Shown here: piece after piece, positions 26,304-34,732 of the stretch
How positions within the stretch are numbered: the stretch's first letter is position 1
Layout of the letters: each line of letters opens with the position of its first letter
Translations under genes and position numbers: made by a program
Notes under the pieces: generated by a model
What the model was told of the DNA's origin: nothing
Databases searched by the model: none
What the model saw: only the letters and a program-made list of their open reading frames with translations
Assembly: GCF_009882935.1 (NCBI RefSeq)
Contig: NZ_WTVA01000015.1
Location: 310,001-374,000 of the forward strand
From: Sneathiella chungangensis
GTDB lineage: Bacteria; Pseudomonadota; Alphaproteobacteria; Sneathiellales; Sneathiellaceae
Direction of reading: 5' to 3'
DNA: 64,000 bases

Positions 26304-26510
26304 TCAGGCAGCGGTACGGGTCGCAGCCTGAACTTTCTTCAACTGCCGCCGTGCTGCATGGCGGCCATGCGCCTTCAGATTCATTTTACGGGCAGCGCGC
26401 TGCTGGTTGGACCGGCTGTTCTTGGTCAGTCCGTCGCCGCTTCCGCCGCCGCCTTTTTTCCGGCTCTTGCCGCCCTGGTTGCGGCCATTCCGTGCTGATC
26501 TCGCAGTCAT
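26304..26510 (-). CDS. Small, highly basic protein
   Basis: A 68-residue protein, starting at ATG 26510, with about a third Lys and Arg plus Gly and Ser, and no cysteine. It contains a GGKSRKKGGGGSG segment and a C-terminal Ala/Lys/Arg-rich helix, HAARRQLKKVQAA. Composition suggests nucleic acid binding (histone-H1-like or ribosome-associated) but no family is recognised. It is transcribed leftward into the shared terminator at 26249-26285. An upstream in-frame start at 26534 is possible. Confidence 0.55.
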   Translation of the reverse strand: MTARSARNGRNQGGKSRKKGGGGSGDGLTKNSRSNQQRAARKMNLKAHGRHAARRQLKKVQAATRTAA

Positions 26511-26617
26511 GTGACTAGCTCCACTCGCTTGCAACTAAAATTCGAAGCGCCTTTCATAATGGCTCGCGGCGAAAAGGTACAGAGAAAATTTCGCCCGAAA
26601 GCGCAAAATTTCCAGAT

Positions 26618-26920
26618 TCAGGCGAAAACGCTCTGCAATTTCATCGCAATACCCATATTTCCGCCGATTTTAAGCTTGCCCATCATAAAGGCGGTCGTCG
26701 GATCAAGGTCGCCGTTGGCCAGCGCCTCAAAATTTTCCTTGGTAATTGTGATCGTGCAGTCCGCTTCCTTATCCTCGTTCGAAACGACGTTGGGCACAGT
26801 GGCCGCATCAAGATAGACGACGCCATCGTCTCCGAAATCAAATTTCAGCGTCGCGTTAAGACCGCTATCTTCGCCGACCCGCGCCCGCATGCCTTCGGTA
26901 ATTTCTTCCAGCGTCGCCAT
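26618..26920 (-). CDS. SCP2 sterol-carrier domain protein
   Basis: A 100-residue stand-alone SCP2 domain: DATLKFDF-like first strands, CTITITKENFEALANGDLDP and TTAFMMGKLKIGGNMGIAMKLQ, the last being the conserved hydrophobic tunnel segment. SCP2 domains bind fatty acyl-CoA or other lipids. It is divergent from the SDR-dehydrogenase-biotin carboxylase operon, with the LiuR-like site (27000-27021) between them, so it may be co-regulated with acyl-CoA catabolism. Confidence 0.9.
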   Translation of the reverse strand: MATLEEITEGMRARVGEDSGLNATLKFDFGDDGVVYLDAATVPNVVSNEDKEADCTITITKENFEALANGDLDPTTAFMMGKLKIGGNMGIAMKLQSVFA

Positions 26921-26999
26921 TTTCTTTTCCTTTCAGGATTGCACCAAAAATGTCTATAAAACTACAATGAAGATCCGCGAAGGATCTCCGGTTTTGATC

Positions 27000-27021
27000 T
27001 TGACGTTAACGTAAAGGTCAA
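27000..27021. promoter_or_regulatory. LiuR-like operator between SCP2 gene and SDR operon
   Basis: This 22-base sequence matches 20 of 22 positions of the central part of the perfect palindrome at 41898-41921, in front of the MerR/LiuR-like gene (TTGACGTT...GTCAA frame). It ends about 95 bases upstream of the SDR start, in the divergent region with the SCP2 gene. Binding by the MerR protein at 41423 is inferred. Confidence 0.65.
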
Positions 27022-27115
27022 GCGTCAGTCTGTCAATTCCCGATCTGACGCCCGGGTGACATTCTCGGATGCGCAGGACCGCGATAAAAAAGAAAAAGAA
27101 ACGTGGGAGAAACTT

Positions 27116-27991
27116 ATGAGTTACCGATCCATTTTCCGGCCCGGATTGTTCGACGGACAGTCCATCGTGGTGACCGGCGGCGGCAGCGGCATCGGCCGCT
27201 GTACGGCGCATGAACTTATCTCATTGGGAGCACGGGTTGCCCTTGTGGGCCGGTCTTTGGAAAAACTGGAAACCGTCCAGCGGGAAATTGATGAGGCCGG
27301 CGGCAGTGCGACAATCCATACCTGCGACATCCGGGATGAAGACGCCGTCAAGCAAACCGTTGCCGATATTGTCGCGCAACACGGTGCTATACACGGCCTC
27401 GTCAACAATGCCGGCGGTCAGTTTCCAGCGCTGCTTGAGGAGATATCGTTGAAGGGCTGGGACGCGGTGATCAAAACCAACCTGACAGGCGGCTTTCTCT
27501 TCGCCCGGGAATGTTACGTCCAGTGGATGAAGGAAAATGGCGGCGGCCCGATTGTCAATATGATCGCCGATATGTGGAACTCCATGCCGGGGATGGGTCA
27601 TTCGGGAGCGGCCCGGAAAGGGATGCTGAGTTTCACAGAAACTGCCGCCCTTGAATGGGCACCGGCCGGTGTCCGGGTAAATGCCATCGCTCCGGGCATG
27701 ATTGTCTCGTCGGGAATGGATACCTATCCCGACTGGTGGAAGGCGCGGGTCAAGGCCCGTATCGCTTCGCACCCGGTCAAGCGCATGGGAACGGAATCGG
27801 AAATTTCCGCCGGCATTGTTTTTCTGCTCTCGGAGGCAGCGGCCTTCATAACGGGAAGCTGCCTGCGCGTTGATGGGGGTGCACCGAATATCCGTATGAA
27901 CTGGGACATGCCGGACCATAAGAACAACAAGGCGTTCAACGGGTTTCACCTCGCTGAGATCCCCAAGTTTTTACAGGAGGACGGGGAATGA
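27116..27991 (+). CDS. SDR-family enoyl-CoA reductase-like protein (PECR/AtuG-like)
   Basis: Short-chain dehydrogenase of 291 residues with the Rossmann motif GGGSGIG and NNAGG. The usual YxxxK centre is replaced by HSGAARKGM, the pattern seen in peroxisomal trans-2-enoyl-CoA reductase and 2,4-dienoyl-CoA reductase-type SDRs, and the RSIFRPGLF opening recalls AtuG of acyclic terpene catabolism. ATG 27116 has a GGGAGAAA site and is preferred over GTG 27056. The stop overlaps the next ATG (ATGA). First gene of a three-gene operon behind a LiuR-like site. Confidence 0.87.
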   Translation: MSYRSIFRPGLFDGQSIVVTGGGSGIGRCTAHELISLGARVALVGRSLEKLETVQREIDEAGGSATIHTCDIRDEDAVKQTVADIVAQHGAIHGLVNNAGGQFPALLEEISLKGWDAVIKTNLTGGFLFARECYVQWMKENGGGPIVNMIADMWNSMPGMGHSGAARKGMLSFTETAALEWAPAGVRVNAIAPGMIVSSGMDTYPDWWKARVKARIASHPVKRMGTESEISAGIVFLLSEAAAFITGSCLRVDGGAPNIRMNWDMPDHKNNKAFNGFHLAEIPKFLQEDGE

Positions 27992-29148
27992 TTTACGGAC
28001 CCGAACATCAGGAAATCATCCGCTCGCTCACCAAATTTATCGATCAGGAAATAAACCCCTATGTCGATGAATGGGAGGCGGACGGTGCATTCCCGGCCCA
28101 TGAGCTCTTCAAGAAACTCGGCGATCAGGGATTTCTCGGCGTCTGCAAGCCGGAGAAATATGGCGGACTCGGCCTTGATTATTCCTACAGCCTCGCGGTT
28201 TCCGAAACACTCGGGCAGATAAACTGTGGTGGCGTGCCGATGGCGATCGGTGTGCAAACGGACATGGCAACCCCGGCGCTTGCACGCTTCGGCTCCGACT
28301 ACGTTCGGGAGGCTTATCTACGGCCTGCCATTGCCGGTGATTTTGTTGCCTGCATCGGCGTCTCGGAACCAGGGGCCGGATCGGATGTTGCGGCGATCAA
28401 GAGCCATGCCCGCAAAGCCGGCGATGACTACATCATTAACGGCCAGAAGATGTGGATCACCAATGGCGCGCAGGCAGACTTCATGTGCATGCTGGTCAAC
28501 ACCAGTGACGGTCCCATGCATGAGAGCAAATCCCTGATCGTCGTTCCGATGGATAGCCCCGGCATCACGCTCGCGCGCAAGCTCGACAAGATGGGCATGC
28601 GTTCTTCCGACACGGCGCAGCTTTTTTTCAAAGATGTCCGCGTTCCGCAGCGAAACCTGATCGGGGAAGAAGGCAAAGGCTTTACCTACCAGATGATGCA
28701 GTTTCAGGAGGAACGGCTCTGGGCGGCCGGGGCCGGATTGAAACCGCTTGAAAAAGCGATTAATGACGTCATTGACTACACCCGGACGCGCGTGGCATTC
28801 GGCAAACCGCTCATCGACAATCAGTATATCCATTTCCGCCTCGCGGAGCTTTTGACCGAAGTCGAGCAACTCCGTTCCCTCGCCTATCGCGCGGTCTATG
28901 ATTATGTCCGGGGCGAAGATGTGACGATGCTTGCCTCCATGGCGAAACTGAAGGTCGGGCGCCTGACCCGGGAGATTGCCGATGCCTGTCTCCAATATTA
29001 TGGCGGTATGGGCTTCATGAATGAAACGCCGATTACCCGGCTTTATCGCGACGGGCGGCTTTCGTCCATTGGCGGCGGCGCAGATGAAGTGATGCTCGGT
29101 ATCATCTGCAAATATATGGATACCCTGCCCAAACAACGGCGCGGATGA
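27988..29148 (+). CDS. Acyl-CoA dehydrogenase (AtuD/IVD-like)
   Basis: A 386-residue flavoprotein with SEPGAGSDVAAIKS, KMWITNGAQAD and YYGGMGFMNETPITRLYRD. At the MCAD catalytic position the sequence is GGGADE rather than YEGTNE. This is as in isovaleryl-CoA and long/branched-chain dehydrogenases, where the base comes from an internal helix. Substrate is therefore more likely a branched or terpenoid-derived acyl-CoA than a straight chain (inference). It overlaps both neighbours by 4 bases (ATGA), so the operon is translationally coupled. Confidence 0.88.
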   Translation: MIYGPEHQEIIRSLTKFIDQEINPYVDEWEADGAFPAHELFKKLGDQGFLGVCKPEKYGGLGLDYSYSLAVSETLGQINCGGVPMAIGVQTDMATPALARFGSDYVREAYLRPAIAGDFVACIGVSEPGAGSDVAAIKSHARKAGDDYIINGQKMWITNGAQADFMCMLVNTSDGPMHESKSLIVVPMDSPGITLARKLDKMGMRSSDTAQLFFKDVRVPQRNLIGEEGKGFTYQMMQFQEERLWAAGAGLKPLEKAINDVIDYTRTRVAFGKPLIDNQYIHFRLAELLTEVEQLRSLAYRAVYDYVRGEDVTMLASMAKLKVGRLTREIADACLQYYGGMGFMNETPITRLYRDGRLSSIGGGADEVMLGIICKYMDTLPKQRRG

Positions 29149-30524
29149 AAGACGATAGAGCAATGCCACTATTTTCAAGAATCCTGATTGCCAACCGTGG
29201 CGAAATTGCGTGTCGAATAATTGAAACGGCGAAACGACTGGATATCCAAACCGTCGCGGTTTACTCGGAAGCGGACGCAAATGCCCGCCACACCCGAATG
29301 GCGGATGAGGCAATATTGATCGGACCTCCGCCTGCGACGGACAGCTATCTTTCGATAGCGAAGATTGTCGAGGCGGCGAGGAAATCAGGCGCGGAGGCCA
29401 TCCATCCCGGTTACGGATTTCTTTCTGAAAATGCCGATTTCGCCCGCGCATGTGCGGACGCAGGCATCGTTTTTATCGGTCCGGATCCGGATACAATTGC
29501 CCTAATGGGCAACAAGGCAGCGGCAAAACGATATATGATCGCGGCGGGCGTGCCCTGCATTCCGGGGTATGAAGCCGAGGATCAATCGGATAACGCCCTG
29601 ATCGCCGCGGCGGAGGGCATTGGCTTCCCTATCATGGTGAAGGCGGCGGCCGGTGGCGGCGGGCGCGGCATGCGCCTGGTCGCAAAACCGGAGAAATTAC
29701 TCAAGGCCCTGAAGACCGCGCGCTCGGAAGCCGAACGGTCTTTCGGATCGCCGGAACTCATCCTTGAAAAGGCGATCATCGAGCCCCGGCATATCGAAAT
29801 ACAGGTCTTCGGGGATAATCACGGCAATGCCGTCCACATGTTCGAGCGAGACTGCTCCATTCAGCGGCGGCACCAGAAGGTAATAGAGGAGGCCCCGTCC
29901 CCCGCCGTCAGCGCCGAGCTGCGCGATAAAATGGGAACAACGGCCGCCACCGCGGCAAAGACCATCGGATATTCGGGGGCCGGCACCTTCGAATTCCTGT
30001 TGGATCGGGAAGGAGATTTTTATTTCCTTGAAATGAATACGCGCCTGCAGGTCGAGCATCCGGTCACGGAATGTATAACCGGACTCGATCTCGTCGAATG
30101 GCAGCTCCGGGTCGCCGCCGGCGAACCGTTGCCGCTGACACAAGAAAAGATTTCTCTTAAAGGTCACGCGATAGAGGCGCGGCTCTACGCGGAGGATCCC
30201 GAAAAAAAATTCCTGCCCCGGGTTGGCGTGCTTAATAAATGGCGCCCGGCGGAGGGCATCGGAATTCGCACGGATCACGGCCTTGTGGATGGCTATGAAG
30301 TGACGCCTTATTACGATGCGATGATCGCCAAGGTTATCGGATTTGGCGAGACCCGCGCGGCGGCGCAAGCGAATATTATTCGCGCCCTCGACTCAACGGT
30401 CGACGACGGCTTGGTCACCAACCGGCATTTTCTGAAAGAATGCGTTTCGCATCCCGCGTTTACGGACGGCAACGCGACGACCGGGTTTATTGACAGCTAT
30501 TTCACAGGAAAAGCTTCCGCCTGA
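29145..30524 (+). CDS. Biotin carboxylase subunit without carrier domain
   Basis: A 459-residue ATP-grasp biotin carboxylase: ILIANRGEIACRI at the N-terminus, the glycine-rich KAAAGGGGRGM ATP loop, EMNTRLQVEHPVTE in the active site and the biotin carboxylase C-terminal domain. It ends before any biotinyl domain (no MKM motif), and no carrier or carboxyltransferase gene lies in the window. Similar biotin carboxylase regions occur in LiuD/AtuF (methylcrotonyl- and geranyl-CoA carboxylases), which are longer. A second start at 29163 gives the more usual MPLFSRILIANRG beginning. Confidence 0.9.
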   Translation: MKDDRAMPLFSRILIANRGEIACRIIETAKRLDIQTVAVYSEADANARHTRMADEAILIGPPPATDSYLSIAKIVEAARKSGAEAIHPGYGFLSENADFARACADAGIVFIGPDPDTIALMGNKAAAKRYMIAAGVPCIPGYEAEDQSDNALIAAAEGIGFPIMVKAAAGGGGRGMRLVAKPEKLLKALKTARSEAERSFGSPELILEKAIIEPRHIEIQVFGDNHGNAVHMFERDCSIQRRHQKVIEEAPSPAVSAELRDKMGTTAATAAKTIGYSGAGTFEFLLDREGDFYFLEMNTRLQVEHPVTECITGLDLVEWQLRVAAGEPLPLTQEKISLKGHAIEARLYAEDPEKKFLPRVGVLNKWRPAEGIGIRTDHGLVDGYEVTPYYDAMIAKVIGFGETRAAAQANIIRALDSTVDDGLVTNRHFLKECVSHPAFTDGNATTGFIDSYFTGKASA

Positions 30525-30529
30525 AACAT

Positions 30530-30571
30530 AAAGGCCCGCTCTTTCAAAGGGAAGGAGAGCGGGCCTTTAAA
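30530..30571 (+). terminator. Terminator after the biotin carboxylase gene
   Basis: A perfect 13-bp stem, AAAGGCCCGCTCT (30530-30542) with AGAGCGGGCCTTT (30556-30568), starts shortly after the stop codon. It closes the SDR-dehydrogenase-biotin carboxylase operon, showing that no carrier subunit is co-transcribed downstream. Confidence 0.82.
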
Positions 30572-30602
30572 ACGCGATGACAAGGACTCGCGTTTACTTC
30601 TG

Positions 30603-31127
30603 TTAGCCTTTTTTCATGCCGTGTTTCTTCGGGCCCATGGTCTGAAGCTCATCCGCGGAGAGAATCCCATCCTTGTTGGTATCGGCCGCCTCGAAGCGCT
30701 TATCGGATGCAGCGGTGAATTCCTCTTTTGAAACGGTGCCGTCACCATTCGAATCCAGAATCTCCATCATCCGTGCAGCATGACGTTCTTTCCGCATTTC
30801 CCGCTTCATTTCGTGAAACGCCTTGGCCTCTTCCTTGCTGATGGTGCCGTTTTTGTCGGCATCGAGCTTGTCAAAGAACTCTCTCTTGCTAACTGTCATT
30901 TCCTCAACAGTGACGGTGCCGTTGCCATCCTTGTCGAGCTTGGAAAAGCGCTCGGTAGATTTGGCCGTCATTTCCTCGAAGCTGATCTCGCCGTCCTTAT
31001 TGGTATCCAGGCGCTCAAAAATATCGCCTTTATGTGATTTTTTCGGCGCGCCGTCCGTCGCAGCGATGGCAAGTGCGGGGATAGTCAGGGAAGCAATCAT
31101 AGAGGCGATAATAAATTTACGTTTCAT
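30603..31127 (-). CDS. Exported EF-hand calcium-binding protein
   Basis: A 174-residue protein. The signal peptide ends at ALAIAA. Five EF-hand loops follow: DTNKDGEISFEE, DKDGNGTVTVEE, DADKNGTISKEE, DSNGDGTVSKEE and DTNKDGILSADE, all with the D-x-[DN]-x-[DG]-G pattern and a terminal Glu. This is a calmodulin-like periplasmic protein. ATG 31127 has GGAGACTAAAG upstream and is better than 31145. Partner unknown. Confidence 0.9.
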   Translation of the reverse strand: MKRKFIIASMIASLTIPALAIAATDGAPKKSHKGDIFERLDTNKDGEISFEEMTAKSTERFSKLDKDGNGTVTVEEMTVSKREFFDKLDADKNGTISKEEAKAFHEMKREMRKERHAARMMEILDSNGDGTVSKEEFTAASDKRFEAADTNKDGILSADELQTMGPKKHGMKKG

Positions 31128-31281
31128 AACTTTAGTCTCCTTCATTATGTGACTAACCTTTCAACGCGCCGTCCGAATTTATTCCGTCGAAAAAATTTCA
31201 AAAACTATCGGGTAGATCATCTAAAGAAAAATTAAACAATGTTCATTTTTTATGATAATGTATAATCTGCGAGGGCATTCA

Positions 31282-31914
31282 ATGGCAAAACCGGGAAAAA
31301 AGCAAAACCGTACGGATAGCATTCGGTCCTTCAAACGTCGACATATTCTTGCCGCGGCAAGGCGCATATTTGCCGAGAAGGGACTGGATGGCCTGAATAT
31401 GCGGGCCATTGCGGCGGAGGCCGGGTATTCCCTCGGCGCAGCTTATGCGTATTTTCAGACGAAAGAAGAGATTCAGCTTGAACTGTTGGCGACCATTCTG
31501 AATGAACTGACACGCCATATCAAAGCGGCATCGACGTCGCCCACTGAGGATAAGTCCACAAACAGACGCGCCTTCTCTCTGGTCGCGGATTATTTTTGTG
31601 AACGACCGGAAGAACGGCGGCTTCTGTTGCTGACGCTGCCGGGACTTGCGGCGGAAGATGCAAAAATACCGCCAGTCGTGAGGAAGGAGTTCGATAGCAG
31701 GCTGCTCACGCTGATGGGGTTGCTTGCAAACAGTCTTCACCGGATACATTCCGTGCCGCCCGCACTCTCGCAGGAGGAAACGATTGATTTTGTCGCCTTT
31801 CTCCTCGGGCTCTTGATGCTGGAAAACGGCGGGAGACTGCAACTATTGAATCAGCAACCGCAAGAAATGGTCGACCGGTATGCAAAACGGATGTTATTAA
31901 GGTTGGCGCAATAA
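31282..31914 (+). CDS. TetR-family transcriptional regulator
   Basis: A 210-residue repressor-type protein. The N-terminal helix-turn-helix is typical (ILAAARRIFAEKGLDGLNMRAIAAEAGYSLGAAYAYF, shown only in part here, about residues 21-55). The C-terminal ligand domain is unassigned. ATG 31282 is preferred over 31252 because GAGGG stands 6 bases upstream. The two hotdog thioesterase genes follow on the same strand, so it may control them in response to an acyl-CoA or fatty acid. Confidence 0.88.
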   Translation: MAKPGKKQNRTDSIRSFKRRHILAAARRIFAEKGLDGLNMRAIAAEAGYSLGAAYAYFQTKEEIQLELLATILNELTRHIKAASTSPTEDKSTNRRAFSLVADYFCERPEERRLLLLTLPGLAAEDAKIPPVVRKEFDSRLLTLMGLLANSLHRIHSVPPALSQEETIDFVAFLLGLLMLENGGRLQLLNQQPQEMVDRYAKRMLLRLAQ

Positions 31915-31954
31915 GAAGAAGAATAACAATTGTGAAGACAGGAGTTCCCCTTTC

Positions 31955-32389
31955 ATGAGCGGCTATGTAGAGAGCTATCGCGGCCAGGTTCTGATGCGAG
32001 AATGCGACCTTTTGGGTCACATGAATATTCAATTCTACAATGCCAGGATAAGCCAGGCGATGTGCCATATGTTTTATCTCATCGGGATCGATCCGGCCGA
32101 CATGAAGGGCGGCAGGCGCGGTCTCGCCGCTGTCCATCAGGAAAGCCGATATCTTGCCGAACTCCGAGCCGGCGACATCATCCATATGGAAAGCGCGGTT
32201 ATTGGACATTCCGAAAAATCAATTTCATTTGATCACCGGCTTTATAACAGCGAAACCGGCGCCCTTGCCTTCATCAACAAGATGACCTCCGTCTATATGG
32301 ATCTGGAGCGGCGCAAATCCGTTCCCTTAAGCGAGCAAATCCGCCGGAAAATAACCGAAATTATAACGGAAGCGGAGGACGCGGCATGA
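31955..32389 (+). CDS. 4HBT/YbgC-type acyl-CoA thioesterase
   Basis: Single hotdog domain of 144 residues. ECDLLGHMNIQFYNARISQ is the 4-hydroxybenzoyl-CoA thioesterase-type active-site motif (Asp-x-x-Gly-His-x-Asn), and ESRYLAELRAGD is the second conserved segment. The stop overlaps the next start (ATGA, 32386-32389), so it is made with the tandem-hotdog protein, possibly as a complex. Confidence 0.85.
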   Translation: MSGYVESYRGQVLMRECDLLGHMNIQFYNARISQAMCHMFYLIGIDPADMKGGRRGLAAVHQESRYLAELRAGDIIHMESAVIGHSEKSISFDHRLYNSETGALAFINKMTSVYMDLERRKSVPLSEQIRRKITEIITEAEDAA

Positions 32390-33288
32390 GCAAGTTGATC
32401 CCCTGTTACCGTGGTGGCGTGGAATCCTGGGAATGCGACCAGATGCGCCATATGAACGTTCAGTTCTATATGTCGAAGGGTTCTGATGCCTTCGCGCATT
32501 TGCAGCATGCACTGGGCCTTTCCCCAACTGTCATCCGCAGTACGCGCAAGGGACTCCGCTTCAAAACCCTGCGTATTCAGTATAAATCGGAAGTTCACGA
32601 GGGAACGCCGCTATACGGAATTTGCGGAATTAGACACGTGACGGAAGAGGGCATTCAGGCCTTTATACATATCTATGATGCGGTCAAGGACAGGCTGTCC
32701 GCAGTTTACGAATTCTCTGCCGGGTATACGGACTATGATACGGACGAGGAACTTCCGCTTCCCGCCGATGTGCGCGACGCGGCAGAAAGGTTGATGGACG
32801 AGCATCCGGCCGTTTATCGCCCGGCGCCCTTTGCCGGAGACCTGATGCCCAACAGACCCCTAAATCACATGTTCGAAAGCGCGCGTGGCTCCGTCGACGT
32901 ATGGGAATGTGACCAGTTCGATACGATCGAGATGCGCCACATCGTCGGTTATTTCTCGGATGCGGCGACCCATATCATAAATGCCGTTGGCCTGACGCGC
33001 GAGATTATCCGAAACCGCAATCTCGGATCTGCCGCCCTCGATTACTATTCAGAGTTCCATGCGCCAATTAAGAAATCGGCGGCAATCCTGCTTAAAAGCG
33101 GACTGATGGGCGCTGATGGAAAAATATTCCGTTTCGGTCATAATCTGATCGATATGGACAAGGGAACCATCGCGGTTACAACAACTGTCATCGGATGCTA
33201 TTTCGACATGACCACGCGGAAATCCGTCCCGCTACCGGAGGAATTCACGAGTTTCCCGAAGGAGAAATTGCTAAAATCACAGCTCTAG
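32386..33288 (+). CDS. Tandem hotdog-domain thioesterase-like protein
   Basis: A 300-residue protein with two 4HBT-like domains. The first (about 1-130) has WECDQMRHMNVQFYMSK, in which the conserved Gly-His of the active site reads Arg-His. The second (about 150-290) has WECDQFDTIEMRHIVGYFSDA, a further diverged version. The two motif-bearing halves look like an ancient duplication of the preceding gene's domain. It is translationally coupled to that gene. Activity is uncertain because both motifs deviate. Confidence 0.8.
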   Translation: MSKLIPCYRGGVESWECDQMRHMNVQFYMSKGSDAFAHLQHALGLSPTVIRSTRKGLRFKTLRIQYKSEVHEGTPLYGICGIRHVTEEGIQAFIHIYDAVKDRLSAVYEFSAGYTDYDTDEELPLPADVRDAAERLMDEHPAVYRPAPFAGDLMPNRPLNHMFESARGSVDVWECDQFDTIEMRHIVGYFSDAATHIINAVGLTREIIRNRNLGSAALDYYSEFHAPIKKSAAILLKSGLMGADGKIFRFGHNLIDMDKGTIAVTTTVIGCYFDMTTRKSVPLPEEFTSFPKEKLLKSQL

Positions 33289-33302
33289 GCAATGACCTTA
33301 CA

Positions 33303-33533
33303 TCAGGCGCGGTTCATCAGCATTTGCGTTAATTGCCACACGTCGCCCGGGGCCATATTCTGCGCCCCGGGGTCAACGGCCGGAGATGGGTAAATGTTCT
33401 TCAGATATAATTGGAGTTTCGGCTCTAAGCCACCAAGCCCTAAACAGCCACGCCTATACGCCCGCGCGCGCCGTCGAATGGGTTCTGGTCCCCTTAGATG
33501 GCGCGCGAAATTCGCGGTGGGCGAAGAAATCAC
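33303..33533 (-). CDS. Possible small protein of unknown function
   Basis: A 76-codon frame from GTG 33533 with an AGGG seven bases upstream. The second half (GLEPKLQLYLKNIYPSPAVD onward) has coding-like codon use with G/C third positions and ends at 33303. The first half is Arg-rich and less convincing. It may be a small gene or the remnant of a larger one. No family recognised. The surrounding 33289-33550 stretch holds nothing else I can name. Confidence 0.3.
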   Translation of the reverse strand: MISSPTANFARHLRGPEPIRRRARAYRRGCLGLGGLEPKLQLYLKNIYPSPAVDPGAQNMAPGDVWQLTQMLMNRA

Positions 33534-33545
33534 AAGACGCCCTAA

Positions 33546-33573
33546 TTAAAAGAGGCCGGAGAACCGGCCTCTT
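33546..33573 (-). terminator. Terminator of the leftward MBL-hydrolase gene
   Basis: AGAGGCCGG (33551-33559) pairs with CCGGCCTCT (33564-33572). On the minus strand the stem is followed by TTTTAATTA. It lies just past the stop of the MBL gene at 33600. Confidence 0.75.
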
Positions 33574-33599
33574 ATCTTGAACGCCGATTGACTTTTACA

Positions 33600-34571
33600 T
33601 CAGCAACCCGAAACGCAGGCGCCTTCGGCGTTAAATTCCAGCGTCTTATCGCTCAAGGCTGCATAGACAGGAACTTTTACTGCTTTCTTGAAAATATCCG
33701 TCCGTGTTCCTTCAATAATTTTCCCGTCTTTCGTCGCCTCTTCATTGGCATGAGACGCAATCACGGAAGCCGGTTTGACCATTTCATTAATGACATAGGC
33801 CGCTTCGGTCGGGCCTGTGGTGAAGGTATCGCCAATATTCATCACGACCAGTTTTGCCGCATAATAATCGCGGACAACGAGTTCCTGTTCCGCCGTAATG
33901 CCCGTATCACCGGAGAGATAGACGACAAGTCCATTGGAAAACTTAAGCACATATCCGGTTGGCGGCCCGACATGCCCGCCAAGCCCGGCGGCGGCCAGGG
34001 AATCCCCAAGATCGCCCCCAATCATACTGGGATGAACGCCGTTACTGTGGACAGCGGGTACCGTTGTAATATTCACGCCGCCAATTTCCTTGTTTGCCCC
34101 GAAGCGGACAAGCATCGAATTCTTCGGATCGCCGCCTAGGGAGGCAAGTTTCTTCGCAAAGAACTCTGGCATTTCACTTCCGGTAACAATCTTGGCGTTC
34201 TTGGCTAGAACGATATTGACCACATTGGTATTGGGAACAGCAACAACGGATAAATCTGGTTCCGCGCAACTCCCCGTATTCGGCGCCGCATTGTGACGGG
34301 ACCCCACATGGTCCCCGTGCATATGGCTGATCAAGACAATATCTATGTTTCCAAGCCTTGGATCTTCCGGACCGGCGACCGTCATGCCGGGGTCATACAG
34401 AACCCGGGTTCCGTTCGGATCTTCAAATACCATGGCCCGATCCAGTCGGCAGAACTCCCCTTCCTGCCCGCCGAGGGGTGTCACCTTTACATTTTCTGCC
34501 GATGCGAACGATACGCCAATCCCTGCAACTGTGGCGCAAACCACAGTCATTAATTTCGCGAACTGCTTCAT
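33600..34571 (-). CDS. Exported MBL-fold metallohydrolase (UlaG-like)
   Basis: A 323-residue protein. A signal peptide (MKQFAKLMTVVCATVAGIGV, cleaved near FASA) is followed by a metallo-beta-lactamase fold with LISHMHGDHVG (HxHxDH metal site), YLSGDTGI and VIASHANE for the remaining ligands. The layout resembles UlaG-type lactonases rather than beta-lactamases. The substrate is unknown. ATG 34571 with GGGAAGGAG upstream is preferred to 34613. Confidence 0.87.
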   Translation of the reverse strand: MKQFAKLMTVVCATVAGIGVSFASAENVKVTPLGGQEGEFCRLDRAMVFEDPNGTRVLYDPGMTVAGPEDPRLGNIDIVLISHMHGDHVGSRHNAAPNTGSCAEPDLSVVAVPNTNVVNIVLAKNAKIVTGSEMPEFFAKKLASLGGDPKNSMLVRFGANKEIGGVNITTVPAVHSNGVHPSMIGGDLGDSLAAAGLGGHVGPPTGYVLKFSNGLVVYLSGDTGITAEQELVVRDYYAAKLVVMNIGDTFTTGPTEAAYVINEMVKPASVIASHANEEATKDGKIIEGTRTDIFKKAVKVPVYAALSDKTLEFNAEGACVSGC

Positions 34572-34732
34572 TGCATTTGCTCCTTCCCGATAGCCCCGGA
34601 TCATACTACGCAAAAGCAGTTCATTTTACAAACAACGCCGAAGGCGAGGCAATTATCTACGCGCCCGACGGTGAGCGCCACAATTGACGGAAATAAAGCA
34701 GCCGAGTCAGCGAATGGCGCGTGTCATCACTT

